Shown here one piece after another: positions 56,302 through 64,000 of a stretch of DNA of 64,000 nt. A program made the translations under genes and the position numbers. The DNA comes from Vibrio toranzoniae. GTDB taxonomy: Bacteria; Pseudomonadota; Gammaproteobacteria; Enterobacterales; Vibrionaceae. Within the stretch, counting starts at the first letter, position 1; every line of letters starts with the position of its first letter. The DNA is taken from positions 372,001 through 436,000 of the forward strand of contig NZ_AP025515.1 in assembly GCF_024347655.1 (NCBI RefSeq), in the 5' to 3' direction. Below the pieces are notes generated by a model, which did no database searches, was not told the origin of the DNA, and worked only from the letters and a program-made list of their open reading frames with translations.

Positions 56302-58485
56302 GTGGACTTCTCTGTCAAATTACGCCTCTATTGGGCGAATAAAACCATCAATTACAGCGTGTTAATTCTTATCACTCTACTGGGTGTTGTTATTCCTGCT
56401 TGGTATTATGAACTAAACACACTTATCACGCCTTTAATTTTAGGGGTTATTGCTGCTGCACTAGCTGAAAGTGACGACAGCTTTACGGGCCGCTTAAAGG
56501 CGCTCACTCTTACGTTTATCTGTTTTGCAATCGCCGCCTTTTCCATTGAGCTACTCTTCGACACACCTTGGTTGTTCGCATTAGGGCTTTTCGCATCAAC
56601 ATTTTCGTTCATTATGCTGGGCGCTATTGGACCGAAATACGCAAGTATCGCATTTGGCTCTTTGTTGATAGCCATCTATGCAATGCTTGGCGCCCACGAA
56701 AGCACTAACCTATGGTTTCAACCACTGCTGCTATTAACGGGGGCAGCTTGGTATTACTTTATGTCTATGATTTGGCAAATTATATGGCCAATGCAACCGG
56801 TACAGCAAAACCTTGCAACGGTATTTGATCAAATTGGAACCTACATGGACTCTAAAGCAGAGCTATTTTACCCTGTTTCTGACCTCATCCCTCAGCCACA
56901 CCGCATTATCGAGGCCAAGCTGAATGCCAGTACCGTTAATGCACTCAACATGTGTAAAGCGACGTTGCTTAACCGTTCAAAGCGTGGACACATTGATGGC
57001 CCGAGTGACCGATTCTTAAATACTTATTTTATCGCGCAAGACATTCATGAACGTGTGAGTTCCACCCACTATCGCTATCAAGAACTCGCGAAACATTTCG
57101 AACGATCTGATGTGTTGTTCCGCTTTAAGTATCTACTAGAGTCACAAGCAACCGCATGCAAAGAAGTGGCAAGTTCACTCAAGGTTGGGGCTGTGTACCA
57201 GCATGGCAATAAGTCTGTACTGGCACTTGATGAGCTGATGTCTTCACTCAATCATTTACAACAACAGAACAAGACAGAATGGAAACCACTGCTAAACCAA
57301 TTAGGTTACTTATTCGATAACCTAGCAACCGTTGAAAAACAACTGTCGAATATCAGCAATCCAGACGCCGAAAAGTTAGAGGAAGGAGTCTTGGACGATA
57401 CGAATCCACACACATTAACCGCGATGTGGCAAAAAATCAGAGCCAACCTACACAAAGATTCCATGTTGTTTCGTCACGCAATTCGGTTGGCAATCACTCT
57501 AACGCTCGGTTATGGCATAATCCAAGGCTTTGATATTGAACGTGGCTATTGGATCTTACTTACTACACTGTTTGTGTGCCAACCAAACTACAGTGCCACA
57601 CGAAAAAAACTGACGGCCCGCGTGATCGGAACTGTGGCAGGCTTGTTGATAGGCGTCCCACTACTGACCTTCTTCCCTTCTCAAGAAAGCCAGTTAGTAT
57701 TCATTGTTATCAGTGGTGTTATGTTCTTTGCGTTTCGCATCAACAATTACGGCTTCGCAACAAGCTTCATCACATTACTGGTATTATTCTGCTTTAATCA
57801 GCTCGGCGAAGGCTATGCCGTGGTGCTGCCAAGGCTAGCGGATACGTTTATTGGGTGTGCCCTAGCCGTGCTCGCAGTGGTCTACGTGTTGCCAGACTGG
57901 CAATCAAAACGACTGCACAAGGTCATGGCCGATGCTCTCGATTCCAATAAAAATTACTTAGACCAAATCATTGGCCAATACCGCGTCGGAAAAAAAGACA
58001 CTTTGAATTATCGTATCGCTCGTCGCAGTGCACACAATAACGACGCGAATCTAACTCTGGTCATTAGCAGTATGCTAGCTGAGCCTGATAAATATCGTAC
58101 TTCTGAAGACGATAGCTTTCGATTTCTGACCCTCAATCACGCTCTGTTGAGCTACATTTCTGCATTAGGTGCTCATAGAACTCGTATTGATGACGAATCC
58201 ACACATAAACTTGTGTTGGATGCACATCGTGTCATACATGATCACCTCGACGCTCTGAATGACCAGCTCTATTCCTACCATGAGCAATGTGAAATCAAAA
58301 ATACCTATGATCCTGAACTTGATAAGCGCTTGAGTGAATGGCGAGAAGAAGATGAGGGGTCTGTTAGAATGGTTCTACAACAGCTGCATTTAATTTATCG
58401 AATGCTTCCGGAACTGCATACTTTAGCGACCAAGTTTGCATTTAAAATCAACATTAATAAGTACATCAACAAGGAAACTTCTTGA
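56302..58485 (+). CDS. yccS: YccS-family inner-membrane transporter (FUSC-like)
   Basis: A 727-residue protein. Two hydrophobic blocks (about residues 12-165 and 395-535) are each followed by a long cytoplasmic domain, as in YccS/YhfK proteins related to aromatic-acid efflux pumps. 'ESDDSFTGRLKALTLTFICFAIAAF' and 'FDIERGYWILLTTLFVCQPNYSATRKKL' are family-like stretches. The start is GTG 56,302 (MDFSVKLRLYW). Substrate unknown. It is divergent from helD and ends at a strong hairpin. Confidence 0.88.
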   Translation: MDFSVKLRLYWANKTINYSVLILITLLGVVIPAWYYELNTLITPLILGVIAAALAESDDSFTGRLKALTLTFICFAIAAFSIELLFDTPWLFALGLFASTFSFIMLGAIGPKYASIAFGSLLIAIYAMLGAHESTNLWFQPLLLLTGAAWYYFMSMIWQIIWPMQPVQQNLATVFDQIGTYMDSKAELFYPVSDLIPQPHRIIEAKLNASTVNALNMCKATLLNRSKRGHIDGPSDRFLNTYFIAQDIHERVSSTHYRYQELAKHFERSDVLFRFKYLLESQATACKEVASSLKVGAVYQHGNKSVLALDELMSSLNHLQQQNKTEWKPLLNQLGYLFDNLATVEKQLSNISNPDAEKLEEGVLDDTNPHTLTAMWQKIRANLHKDSMLFRHAIRLAITLTLGYGIIQGFDIERGYWILLTTLFVCQPNYSATRKKLTARVIGTVAGLLIGVPLLTFFPSQESQLVFIVISGVMFFAFRINNYGFATSFITLLVLFCFNQLGEGYAVVLPRLADTFIGCALAVLAVVYVLPDWQSKRLHKVMADALDSNKNYLDQIIGQYRVGKKDTLNYRIARRSAHNNDANLTLVISSMLAEPDKYRTSEDDSFRFLTLNHALLSYISALGAHRTRIDDESTHKLVLDAHRVIHDHLDALNDQLYSYHEQCEIKNTYDPELDKRLSEWREEDEGSVRMVLQQLHLIYRMLPELHTLATKFAFKININKYINKETS

Positions 58486-58836
58486 TGAACAAAGTGCTGT
58501 AAAAATAGACAGATAGCACCAACCGCTCAAGTTTTAATCATTACGTATAGTTATACATTGCTCTACCAACCCCCAAAATAGGTAGAGCAACAACTTTCCT
58601 ACCCTTATTGTGAAAGGGCTGAATCGCTTTTACATTATAAATAATTTTTTGACTTTAACTGACTAAACTATAACTTTGCCTAACACTTTCCGGACAAAAA
58701 ACGACCAAATAGATTTATAGTTGTCTTAGTTTTAGGAAATTGCAAACTTCAAATAATATTCACTTAATCTTGTTTGATTTCCTGAATCAGTAGTCTATGC
58801 TCAACTGAGCATATGGATTTGAAGCAAGGTCACGTT
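58486..58836. other. Gap after yccS
   Basis: It contains the hairpin at 58,559-58,590 and then about 245 bp of AT-rich sequence that should hold the promoter of the small gene at 58,837. No other gene is supported. Confidence 0.45.
58559..58590 (+). terminator. Hairpin after yccS
   Basis: TTGCTCTACC and GGTAGAGCAA form a perfect 10-bp stem. There is no T-run, so it may be a weak or Rho-linked terminator. Confidence 0.55.
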
Positions 58837-58998
58837 ATGAATACACAACAATTTGAAGCGTTCAAACAACAGATACAGTATCTTAGCCCACAGCAATTAA
58901 AGGCGCTGCAAGGGGAGATCGATGGTAATCTTGAAACGGAAAAGAAAACTCTTCTTACCGATGAAGAGCTAAATGTACTAAACGACCTGTTCAGTTAA
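58837..58998 (+). CDS. Small protein of unknown function
   Basis: A 53-residue, Gln/Glu/Leu-rich helical protein: MNTQQFEAFKQQIQYLSPQQLKALQGEI, ending VLNDLFS. AAGGTCACGTT before ATG 58,837 is a good ribosome site, better than for the frame's first ATG at 58,813. It has neither a signal nor a membrane segment. The family is not known to me. Confidence 0.65.
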   Translation: MNTQQFEAFKQQIQYLSPQQLKALQGEIDGNLETEKKTLLTDEELNVLNDLFS

Positions 58999-59119
58999 CA
59001 GACAGACGTCACTATTTTAGCTTAAGTATACCGTTTCACTATAAATATCATTCCTTAACCATTGCGCTCAAAATATAGTCCACCTAGACTTAATCAATAC
59101 GTCAATTAAAGGTTCTGCT

Positions 59120-59440
59120 ATGTCGATATCTGGTATTCAATCTGGTTACGCCATTATTCAGCAGTCAACCAAAATGGCTGAAGAAGCCGCTATCGAGCTC
59201 AACCAAGCCTACAAAAACGTTCCAAACTCCGATGATGCTTTCAAAAGCAGTGACCTCAGCTTTAACCAAGTAGAGCCTGAGCAATACACTTCGTTTAAAG
59301 ACAAAGAACCAGAACCCGTTTCGCCCTCGAGTGAGCCCTTACTAAAGCTGACCCAAAGTGCCAATTATAACCGTGTTGGTGCGAGTGTCGTTGATCGTCA
59401 AAACGAAGCTATCGGCAGTCTTCTCGACATCCATATCTAA
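59120..59440 (+). CDS. Small protein of unknown function
   Basis: A 106-residue protein. The start 'MSISGIQSGYAIIQQSTKMAEEAAIELNQAY' is helical. A Pro/Glu/Ser-rich middle follows ('EPEPVSPSSEPLL'), and the end is 'SANYNRVGASVVDRQNEAIGSLLDIHI'. Both ends resemble the coiled ends of flagellar axial proteins, but the likeness is weak. AAAGGTTCTGCT precedes the ATG. Confidence 0.65.
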   Translation: MSISGIQSGYAIIQQSTKMAEEAAIELNQAYKNVPNSDDAFKSSDLSFNQVEPEQYTSFKDKEPEPVSPSSEPLLKLTQSANYNRVGASVVDRQNEAIGSLLDIHI

Positions 59441-59613
59441 ACTACACTTACATTTCGTACTTTTTTGATGTTCTAAACCAGTTTGATTCAACGATTTTTG
59501 ACACGATAAGCTCACAAACTGTAACTCATTATATCTGACGCTTGTTTCTGGCTTATTACTCGGTAGAATCAGCGCAAACCAATTTGCTGCACAAACTTCA
59601 CTTCATACTATTT

Positions 59614-60873
59614 ATGCCAAAACTAAATCTGCATCGCCGTGACTATGTTTCTATTTTAGGAGGCGACATCTCCGCAGACGAATTAGAAAAAAAGCTTCAA
59701 CCTCACTTTGAAAAGCCAGTAAACAAGCTGACACCGAGCCCCTATCTGACAGAAAAAAACCTTACACGTCGCTGGGCGGCCCTTAATAACGCAGAATCAC
59801 AACAAGAGCTGCTCGATACTCATACTGAAAGTCAGATTCAAGCTTATGAAAAAAACATCGAGCACTTTATTGGAACAGTGAAAGTGCCTGTCGGTATATC
59901 TGGCCCACTAAGAGTGAATGGTCTGTTTGCTGAGGGCGATTATTTGGTGCCGCTTGCAACGACGGAAGCTGCACTTGTTGCGTCTTACAACCGTGGTTCA
60001 AAGCTGATCACCGCTTGTGGTGGCGCAAGTGCGATGTTGCTCAATGAAGGTGTAACACGTACCCCTGGTTTTGCATTCCGAGGGTTAGTTGAAGCGGGAC
60101 AGTTTGTTGCTTGGGCTGTTACTCAATATGAACAGTTTAAAGCCTTGGCAGAAGCCACCACTTCACATGGCAGACTTACCGACATCAATATCAACATCGA
60201 AGGCAACCATGTTTACTTGGTGTTTGAATTCCTAACTGGAGATGCATCTGGTCAGAACATGGTGACAATTGCCACTAATGCAGTATTTGAGTACATCATA
60301 GAAAACACGCCGGTTAAACCCGATCATGCTTTCCTTGATGGTAACTTGTCGGGTGATAAGAAAGCCAATACCCAAACCTTACGCAGCGTTCGTGGTAAAA
60401 AGGTAACAGCTGAAATCAATATTCCTGCTGAGGTTATCGCAAAGTATCTACACACCACACCAGAGAAGATGGTCCAATTTGGCCAAATGACTACGGTAGG
60501 TGGCGCTTTGAGTGGTACGATTGGTATTAATGCCCATTATGCCAATGCACTGGCTGCACTTTATATCGCTTGTGGCCAAGACGCGGCGTGTGTTGCTGAA
60601 TCTGCGATTGGTATGACGCGTATGGAGCTAAATAAAGAAGGCGGACTTTACGCTAGTGTTACACTGCCGAACTTGATGCTGGGTACGGTTGGTGGCGGTA
60701 CAAGCCTTCCTAGTCAAAAAGCTTGTTTAGATCTATTGGGGTTACATGGTAACGGAAAGTCACAAGCGTTAGCAGAAGTTTGCGCGGTGCTGTGTTTAGC
60801 AGGAGAACTTTCTATTGTCGGTGCCTTCTGTGCAGGTCATTTCTCGCGAGCTCATCACAAGTTAGCACGCTAA
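59614..60873 (+). CDS. HMG-CoA reductase
   Basis: A 419-residue protein of the HMG-CoA reductase family. Catalytic positions are visible: Glu in 'LATTEAALVASYNRGS', Lys in 'DGNLSGDKKANTQT', Asp in 'ACGQDAACVAESA' and His in 'AGHFSRAHHKLAR'. 'DASGQNMVTIATNAV' and 'GTVGGGTSLPSQKACL' are family signatures. The presence of the C-terminal His loop and the 'SGDKKA' motif point to the eukaryote/archaeal-like class I form. I start at ATG 59,614 (MPKLNLHRRD), though no ribosome site is clear. Other mevalonate genes are absent from the window. Confidence 0.9.
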   Translation: MPKLNLHRRDYVSILGGDISADELEKKLQPHFEKPVNKLTPSPYLTEKNLTRRWAALNNAESQQELLDTHTESQIQAYEKNIEHFIGTVKVPVGISGPLRVNGLFAEGDYLVPLATTEAALVASYNRGSKLITACGGASAMLLNEGVTRTPGFAFRGLVEAGQFVAWAVTQYEQFKALAEATTSHGRLTDININIEGNHVYLVFEFLTGDASGQNMVTIATNAVFEYIIENTPVKPDHAFLDGNLSGDKKANTQTLRSVRGKKVTAEINIPAEVIAKYLHTTPEKMVQFGQMTTVGGALSGTIGINAHYANALAALYIACGQDAACVAESAIGMTRMELNKEGGLYASVTLPNLMLGTVGGGTSLPSQKACLDLLGLHGNGKSQALAEVCAVLCLAGELSIVGAFCAGHFSRAHHKLAR

Positions 60874-60926
60874 TTTCGGTTACAAACCTTAAAACCTAAA
60901 CTGTCCAAGTATTGAGTGAGTTGTGA

Positions 60927-61838
60927 ATGGATTACTTACATTTATCGAGAGTGAACCTTAAGCACCTCACTGCACTTCATATTATGCTGGACACTCATAG
61001 TGTTACTCAAACGTCTGAGCAGCTTTGTGTGAGCCCTTCAAGTGTGAGTAAAAACCTTTCTCAACTGCGTGACATCTTAAATGATGAGCTATTCTATAGA
61101 GATGGCACCAAGTTGATTCCGACACCATTTGCACTGAAAATAGCTCCTACTGTACATGCAATTCTAGCCAGTATGAACGGCTTACTTCATCAAAAAATCT
61201 TTGTCCCGCAAGATTACCAAGGCAACTTTTCACTTTCGATGCGTGAAAGTACCTTTGAGGTGTTCGCCTCTAAGGTAAGCAGAATAACGACGGAGCTCGC
61301 CCCCAAAGCCAAGCTAACTATCTATTCAAAACAACAACTCGGCTTCGACGCATTATTAAGTGGCAAGATCAATTTGGTTCTACTGCCCCATGACATTTCT
61401 CAACCCCCGACAAACAACAAAGAATTAGTCTGGAAAACCATACTTCAAGATGAAATGGTTTGCTTAATGGGCGCACACCACCCACTTGCCCGACAGGAAC
61501 TGACTGTTGAAGATTACTTAAACCATAAACATATTGGGATCCTAGATAACGAACTGTCTCAGCCTTACTTTGAACAAAACCTAGTTCAATGCCACCAGCC
61601 GCGAGAAATGGCGATATCGGTAGCGGACTTTGGTGCTGCAGCCGTACTTTGTCATCACACGCCTTTCTTGTTCACCTGTTCAAAACAATGGGCTGAGCAT
61701 GCAAAACAAGCACAAGGTTTAGTGAGTAAGCCACTTCCTTTCGATTACGGTAAAGTGGCGTATAGCTTGGTGTGGAACAAACCAAACATGAATGACCAAG
61801 CGATCAAATGGCTGTGTGACTTATTCTTAGAAGCCTAG
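60927..61838 (+). CDS. LysR-family transcriptional regulator
   Basis: A 303-residue protein. The N-terminal helix-turn-helix is 'NLKHLTALHIMLDTHSVTQTSEQLCVSPSSVSKNLSQLRDILNDELFYRDGTKLIPT'; an effector-binding domain follows from about residue 95. It begins 53 bp after the HMG-CoA reductase gene on the same strand, so the two may be one operon. Its target and inducer are unknown. Confidence 0.9.
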   Translation: MDYLHLSRVNLKHLTALHIMLDTHSVTQTSEQLCVSPSSVSKNLSQLRDILNDELFYRDGTKLIPTPFALKIAPTVHAILASMNGLLHQKIFVPQDYQGNFSLSMRESTFEVFASKVSRITTELAPKAKLTIYSKQQLGFDALLSGKINLVLLPHDISQPPTNNKELVWKTILQDEMVCLMGAHHPLARQELTVEDYLNHKHIGILDNELSQPYFEQNLVQCHQPREMAISVADFGAAAVLCHHTPFLFTCSKQWAEHAKQAQGLVSKPLPFDYGKVAYSLVWNKPNMNDQAIKWLCDLFLEA

Positions 61839-61905
61839 GATTGTACTAGAAGCTGATCTAACTAACGAGACTAGTGTTTATAAAATACTCGATGTTGATA
61901 AAAGA

Positions 61906-62820
61906 TTAGGTATAAACTTTAGGTGTTTGCATCGGCCTTTGAACGATAGCGTAGAGCTTGTCGTGAAAGCTCTGCATTTGTTGCTCTGTACATTTAGACC
62001 ACTCTAATGCTTCACCAATTACGCCATGATGTTGAAAGGCATTCAATCGAATACGAACATCACTTGGCAAGCCTTTTAAGTAATAACCGACCTGCTCTAC
62101 CTCAATATCGAGATCACTTTTATTGGGAATATGCAGCAACCTAACTTCGTGTAGTTTTCCTTTATCTGCAAGGTAGTTAATGGTTTCAAACACCCTATGA
62201 TTCCCTCTGCCAACTAACCATAGATGGGTTTCCGATTGCCATGACTTTAAGTCAATCATCGCGCCATCAAGGAAAGGCAACACTTTGTCCCACCCTTGTT
62301 GTGGCAGCGAACCATTACTGTCAATAAAACACGTTAAGTGTGCCAACTGCGAATCGCTTTTGATTGCTTGAAACAATTCGATAATAAACGGCAGTTGCAT
62401 GGTCGCTTCACCGCCCGAAACGGTAATACCACTCAAGAAAAATTGATTGTGCCTAACGAGTTCAAGTACCTCCGAGACCGTCATCGAGGTAATTTTCGGA
62501 CTCGATTTATGATTACAGATATCAATGCACTGATCGCAATTGGTACAGTCAGACAAATCCCACTTCACTTTGCCATCAACAACGCTTAGTGCACCGCTTG
62601 GACACCCGCTAACGCAGTCCCCACAATGGTTACAGTGATTGATGGTATGTGGGTTATGACAAGTAATACAATCAAAATTACAGCCTTGTAGAAACAGTAC
62701 TAGACGATTTCCCGGCCCATCAACACAAGAAAAGGTCAGCACACGGCTGACCTTCGCTTGTTTTTCTGTCTTATTGTTATTAACCCTAGCCATTTGAGTT
62801 GTTAGATCAGAAATTTTCAT
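61906..62820 (-). CDS. yjjW: YjjW-type glycyl-radical-enzyme activase
   Basis: A 304-residue radical SAM enzyme. 'FSCVDGPGNRLVLFLQGCNFDCITCHNP' has the Cys-x3-Cys-x2-Cys [4Fe-4S]-SAM motif. Two ferredoxin-like clusters follow: 'CNHCGDCVSGCPSGAL' and 'CTNCDQCIDICNH'. 'GITVSGGEATMQ' is the SAM-binding Gly-Gly-Glu. The order matches E. coli YjjW. It should put the radical on the adjacent YjjI-like protein. It lies 41 bp after that gene on the same strand. Confidence 0.92.
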   Translation of the reverse strand: MKISDLTTQMARVNNNKTEKQAKVSRVLTFSCVDGPGNRLVLFLQGCNFDCITCHNPHTINHCNHCGDCVSGCPSGALSVVDGKVKWDLSDCTNCDQCIDICNHKSSPKITSMTVSEVLELVRHNQFFLSGITVSGGEATMQLPFIIELFQAIKSDSQLAHLTCFIDSNGSLPQQGWDKVLPFLDGAMIDLKSWQSETHLWLVGRGNHRVFETINYLADKGKLHEVRLLHIPNKSDLDIEVEQVGYYLKGLPSDVRIRLNAFQHHGVIGEALEWSKCTEQQMQSFHDKLYAIVQRPMQTPKVYT

Positions 62821-62861
62821 AATTGATATTGTTTGGTTATGGATATAGTTAGATTAAAGTT

Positions 62862-64000
62862 CTATTCGTACATCGGTGACATCTCTAAGCTCGCCACGCG
62901 TGGTTTACGCTCTAAGATACCCGTGTTCTTCGCAGCTTCAGCGCCTAAGAAAGTCGTGTTAGTGCGAGAGCCTTGCTCGTCATATTTAGCAATGTCTGAA
63001 AGCTTAATCATGTAACCCGTCACACGAACCAAGTCATTTGATGCCACGTTAGCAGTGAATTCACGGTAGCCCGCTTGAATCGCGCCTTTACACAGGTTGA
63101 ACATCGCTTCAGGGTTAGATTTCACTGTTTCGTCTATGGTCAGAATGTCACTGATACCCGAGGTGTAAAACTTGTGGTGATCTGCTGTAGCACGAACATA
63201 AGCGACAGGATCTGGCTCTGTACCATAAGGAATACGCACACCTGGTGTTACATCTTCATCTAAGCTGATACCGCCTTGAGCGTGCAACAGTGCCTTACCT
63301 TCCAGCCCATATTTCACTTCAGAGCTTTCGACGATCTCAGCCAGCTTTTCAGAGATACTGTAACCGAGTTGATTCGCCTGTTCATCGTGACCATAGCGCC
63401 CTGCTTGGCTCTCTTTCTCCATCAAGATGTTAACCGCTTCCGCCATGCCGTAAATACCAAACATTGGCGCAAAGCGATCTTCTTCAATAAGGCCTTCTTT
63501 GGTCAGGAAGCCGTTAAAAAAGTGAGACTCTTCATGCAAGAAGCGGCTACGAGCGTTCATCAATTCAACCATGATGCCACTGTAGTTAGGCAATACGTGT
63601 TGTAAGAAATCATCACTATCCTGACACTTCAACGCCACTTGCTTAAGGTTCATACGCACTAAGGTATTTGAACCGCCCGCCAAAGGTAGAGAGTTGTAGC
63701 AGCTCACGATACCAAAACGCTTATCACCATACGCTGCGGCATGTGCAGGATAGTTGGCAATGTGCGGCTTGCTGCATTCACAGATATTGCTTGCCGCATG
63801 ACGAAGTAGATCATCAGGTGTAACAGCAGGGTCATACATAAAGGTTAGGTTTGGTGCGATCTGCTTCAGTTCAGCATCTACGCGCAAAATCGTACGGCAA
63901 ATAATATTATCTGTCGGGCCGATATTGACGTGCATGAAGGCATCTGGCAGTGTGCGATCCAGCATGATCCAGAACAGCTTAAGCTTTTGATAAACCTGCT
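62862..64000 (-). CDS. yjjI: YjjI-like glycyl radical enzyme, cut by the right edge
   Basis: The frame is open to the window edge, so the N-terminal part is missing; 379 codons are seen. The C-terminal glycyl-radical motif is 'LVRVTGYMIKLSD' (Arg-Val-x-Gly-Tyr). A Cys-bearing loop 'ASNICECSKPHIANY' and 'IVSCYNSLPLAGGSNTLVRMNLKQVA' belong to the barrel. Similarity and the yjjW neighbour indicate the YjjI group, whose reaction is not established. Oxygen-sensitive, so active without oxygen. Confidence 0.9.
   Translation of the reverse strand, partial: QVYQKLKLFWIMLDRTLPDAFMHVNIGPTDNIICRTILRVDAELKQIAPNLTFMYDPAVTPDDLLRHAASNICECSKPHIANYPAHAAAYGDKRFGIVSCYNSLPLAGGSNTLVRMNLKQVALKCQDSDDFLQHVLPNYSGIMVELMNARSRFLHEESHFFNGFLTKEGLIEEDRFAPMFGIYGMAEAVNILMEKESQAGRYGHDEQANQLGYSISEKLAEIVESSEVKYGLEGKALLHAQGGISLDEDVTPGVRIPYGTEPDPVAYVRATADHHKFYTSGISDILTIDETVKSNPEAMFNLCKGAIQAGYREFTANVASNDLVRVTGYMIKLSDIAKYDEQGSRTNTTFLGAEAAKNTGILERKPRVASLEMSPMYE

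Overview
This window is Vibrio chromosomal DNA. The evidence is a sedentary (super)integron cassette array with VCR-type attC sites of about 97-128 bp, followed by genes typical of Vibrio: nasA // nirBD-narK-kinase, cra // fruBKA, torS // torT, mgsA, helD, a YccS-type gene, yjjW-yjjI and a bacterial HMG-CoA reductase. The species cannot be fixed from the sequence alone. No tRNA, rRNA, CRISPR array or insertion sequence was seen.

Region 1 (1-16,521) is the cassette array. I place 29 attC sites. Every supportable gene lies on the minus strand, with its attC at its lower-coordinate side. Eleven cassettes carry genes (the leftmost one is cut by the window edge): two membrane proteins of unknown role, an ABM-domain protein, a secreted DUF922-like HExxH protein, an MmcQ/YjbR protein, a GNAT acetyltransferase, a Nudix hydrolase, a second HExxH protein, a small membrane protein, a SUKH/SMI1-like protein and two unrecognised proteins. 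The other 18 cassettes have no convincing gene. Fifteen belong to one mosaic family of about 390-420 bp (types A, B and a diverged C). Three are near-identical copies of a 280-bp body holding a 17-bp perfect hairpin stem. The right end of the array is a simple recombination-site-like junction, and there is no integrase gene beside it.

Region 2 (16,522-26,643) handles nitrate assimilation. Leftward nasA faces a rightward nirB-nirD-nitrate transporter-PP2C/kinase set. A sigma-54-type -24/-12 promoter precedes nirB, which suggests nitrogen control. Region 3 (26,644-32,013) is the fructose PTS: leftward cra and rightward fruB-fruK-fruA, with three Cra-like palindromes between them and a strong terminator after fruA.

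Region 4 (32,014-38,264) is a leftward, overlapping set: an ABC-exporter membrane domain without its ATPase, an RND adaptor, an RND pump and an AraC-type regulator. Region 5 (38,595-41,990) holds a DOPA-dioxygenase-like gene and a leftward metal-uptake group: a His-rich outer-membrane protein, a ZnuA-like binding protein and a ZnuB-like permease, with a Zur-like palindrome upstream and no ATPase gene.

Region 6 (42,283-64,000) is a mixed core region: yghU-type GST, yajD, a small membrane protein, an OFA-family transporter, the cis/trans fatty acid isomerase cti, torS/torT, mgsA, a VOC protein, helD, a YccS-like protein, two small unknown proteins, HMG-CoA reductase with a LysR regulator, and the glycyl-radical pair yjjW/yjjI (yjjI is cut by the right edge).
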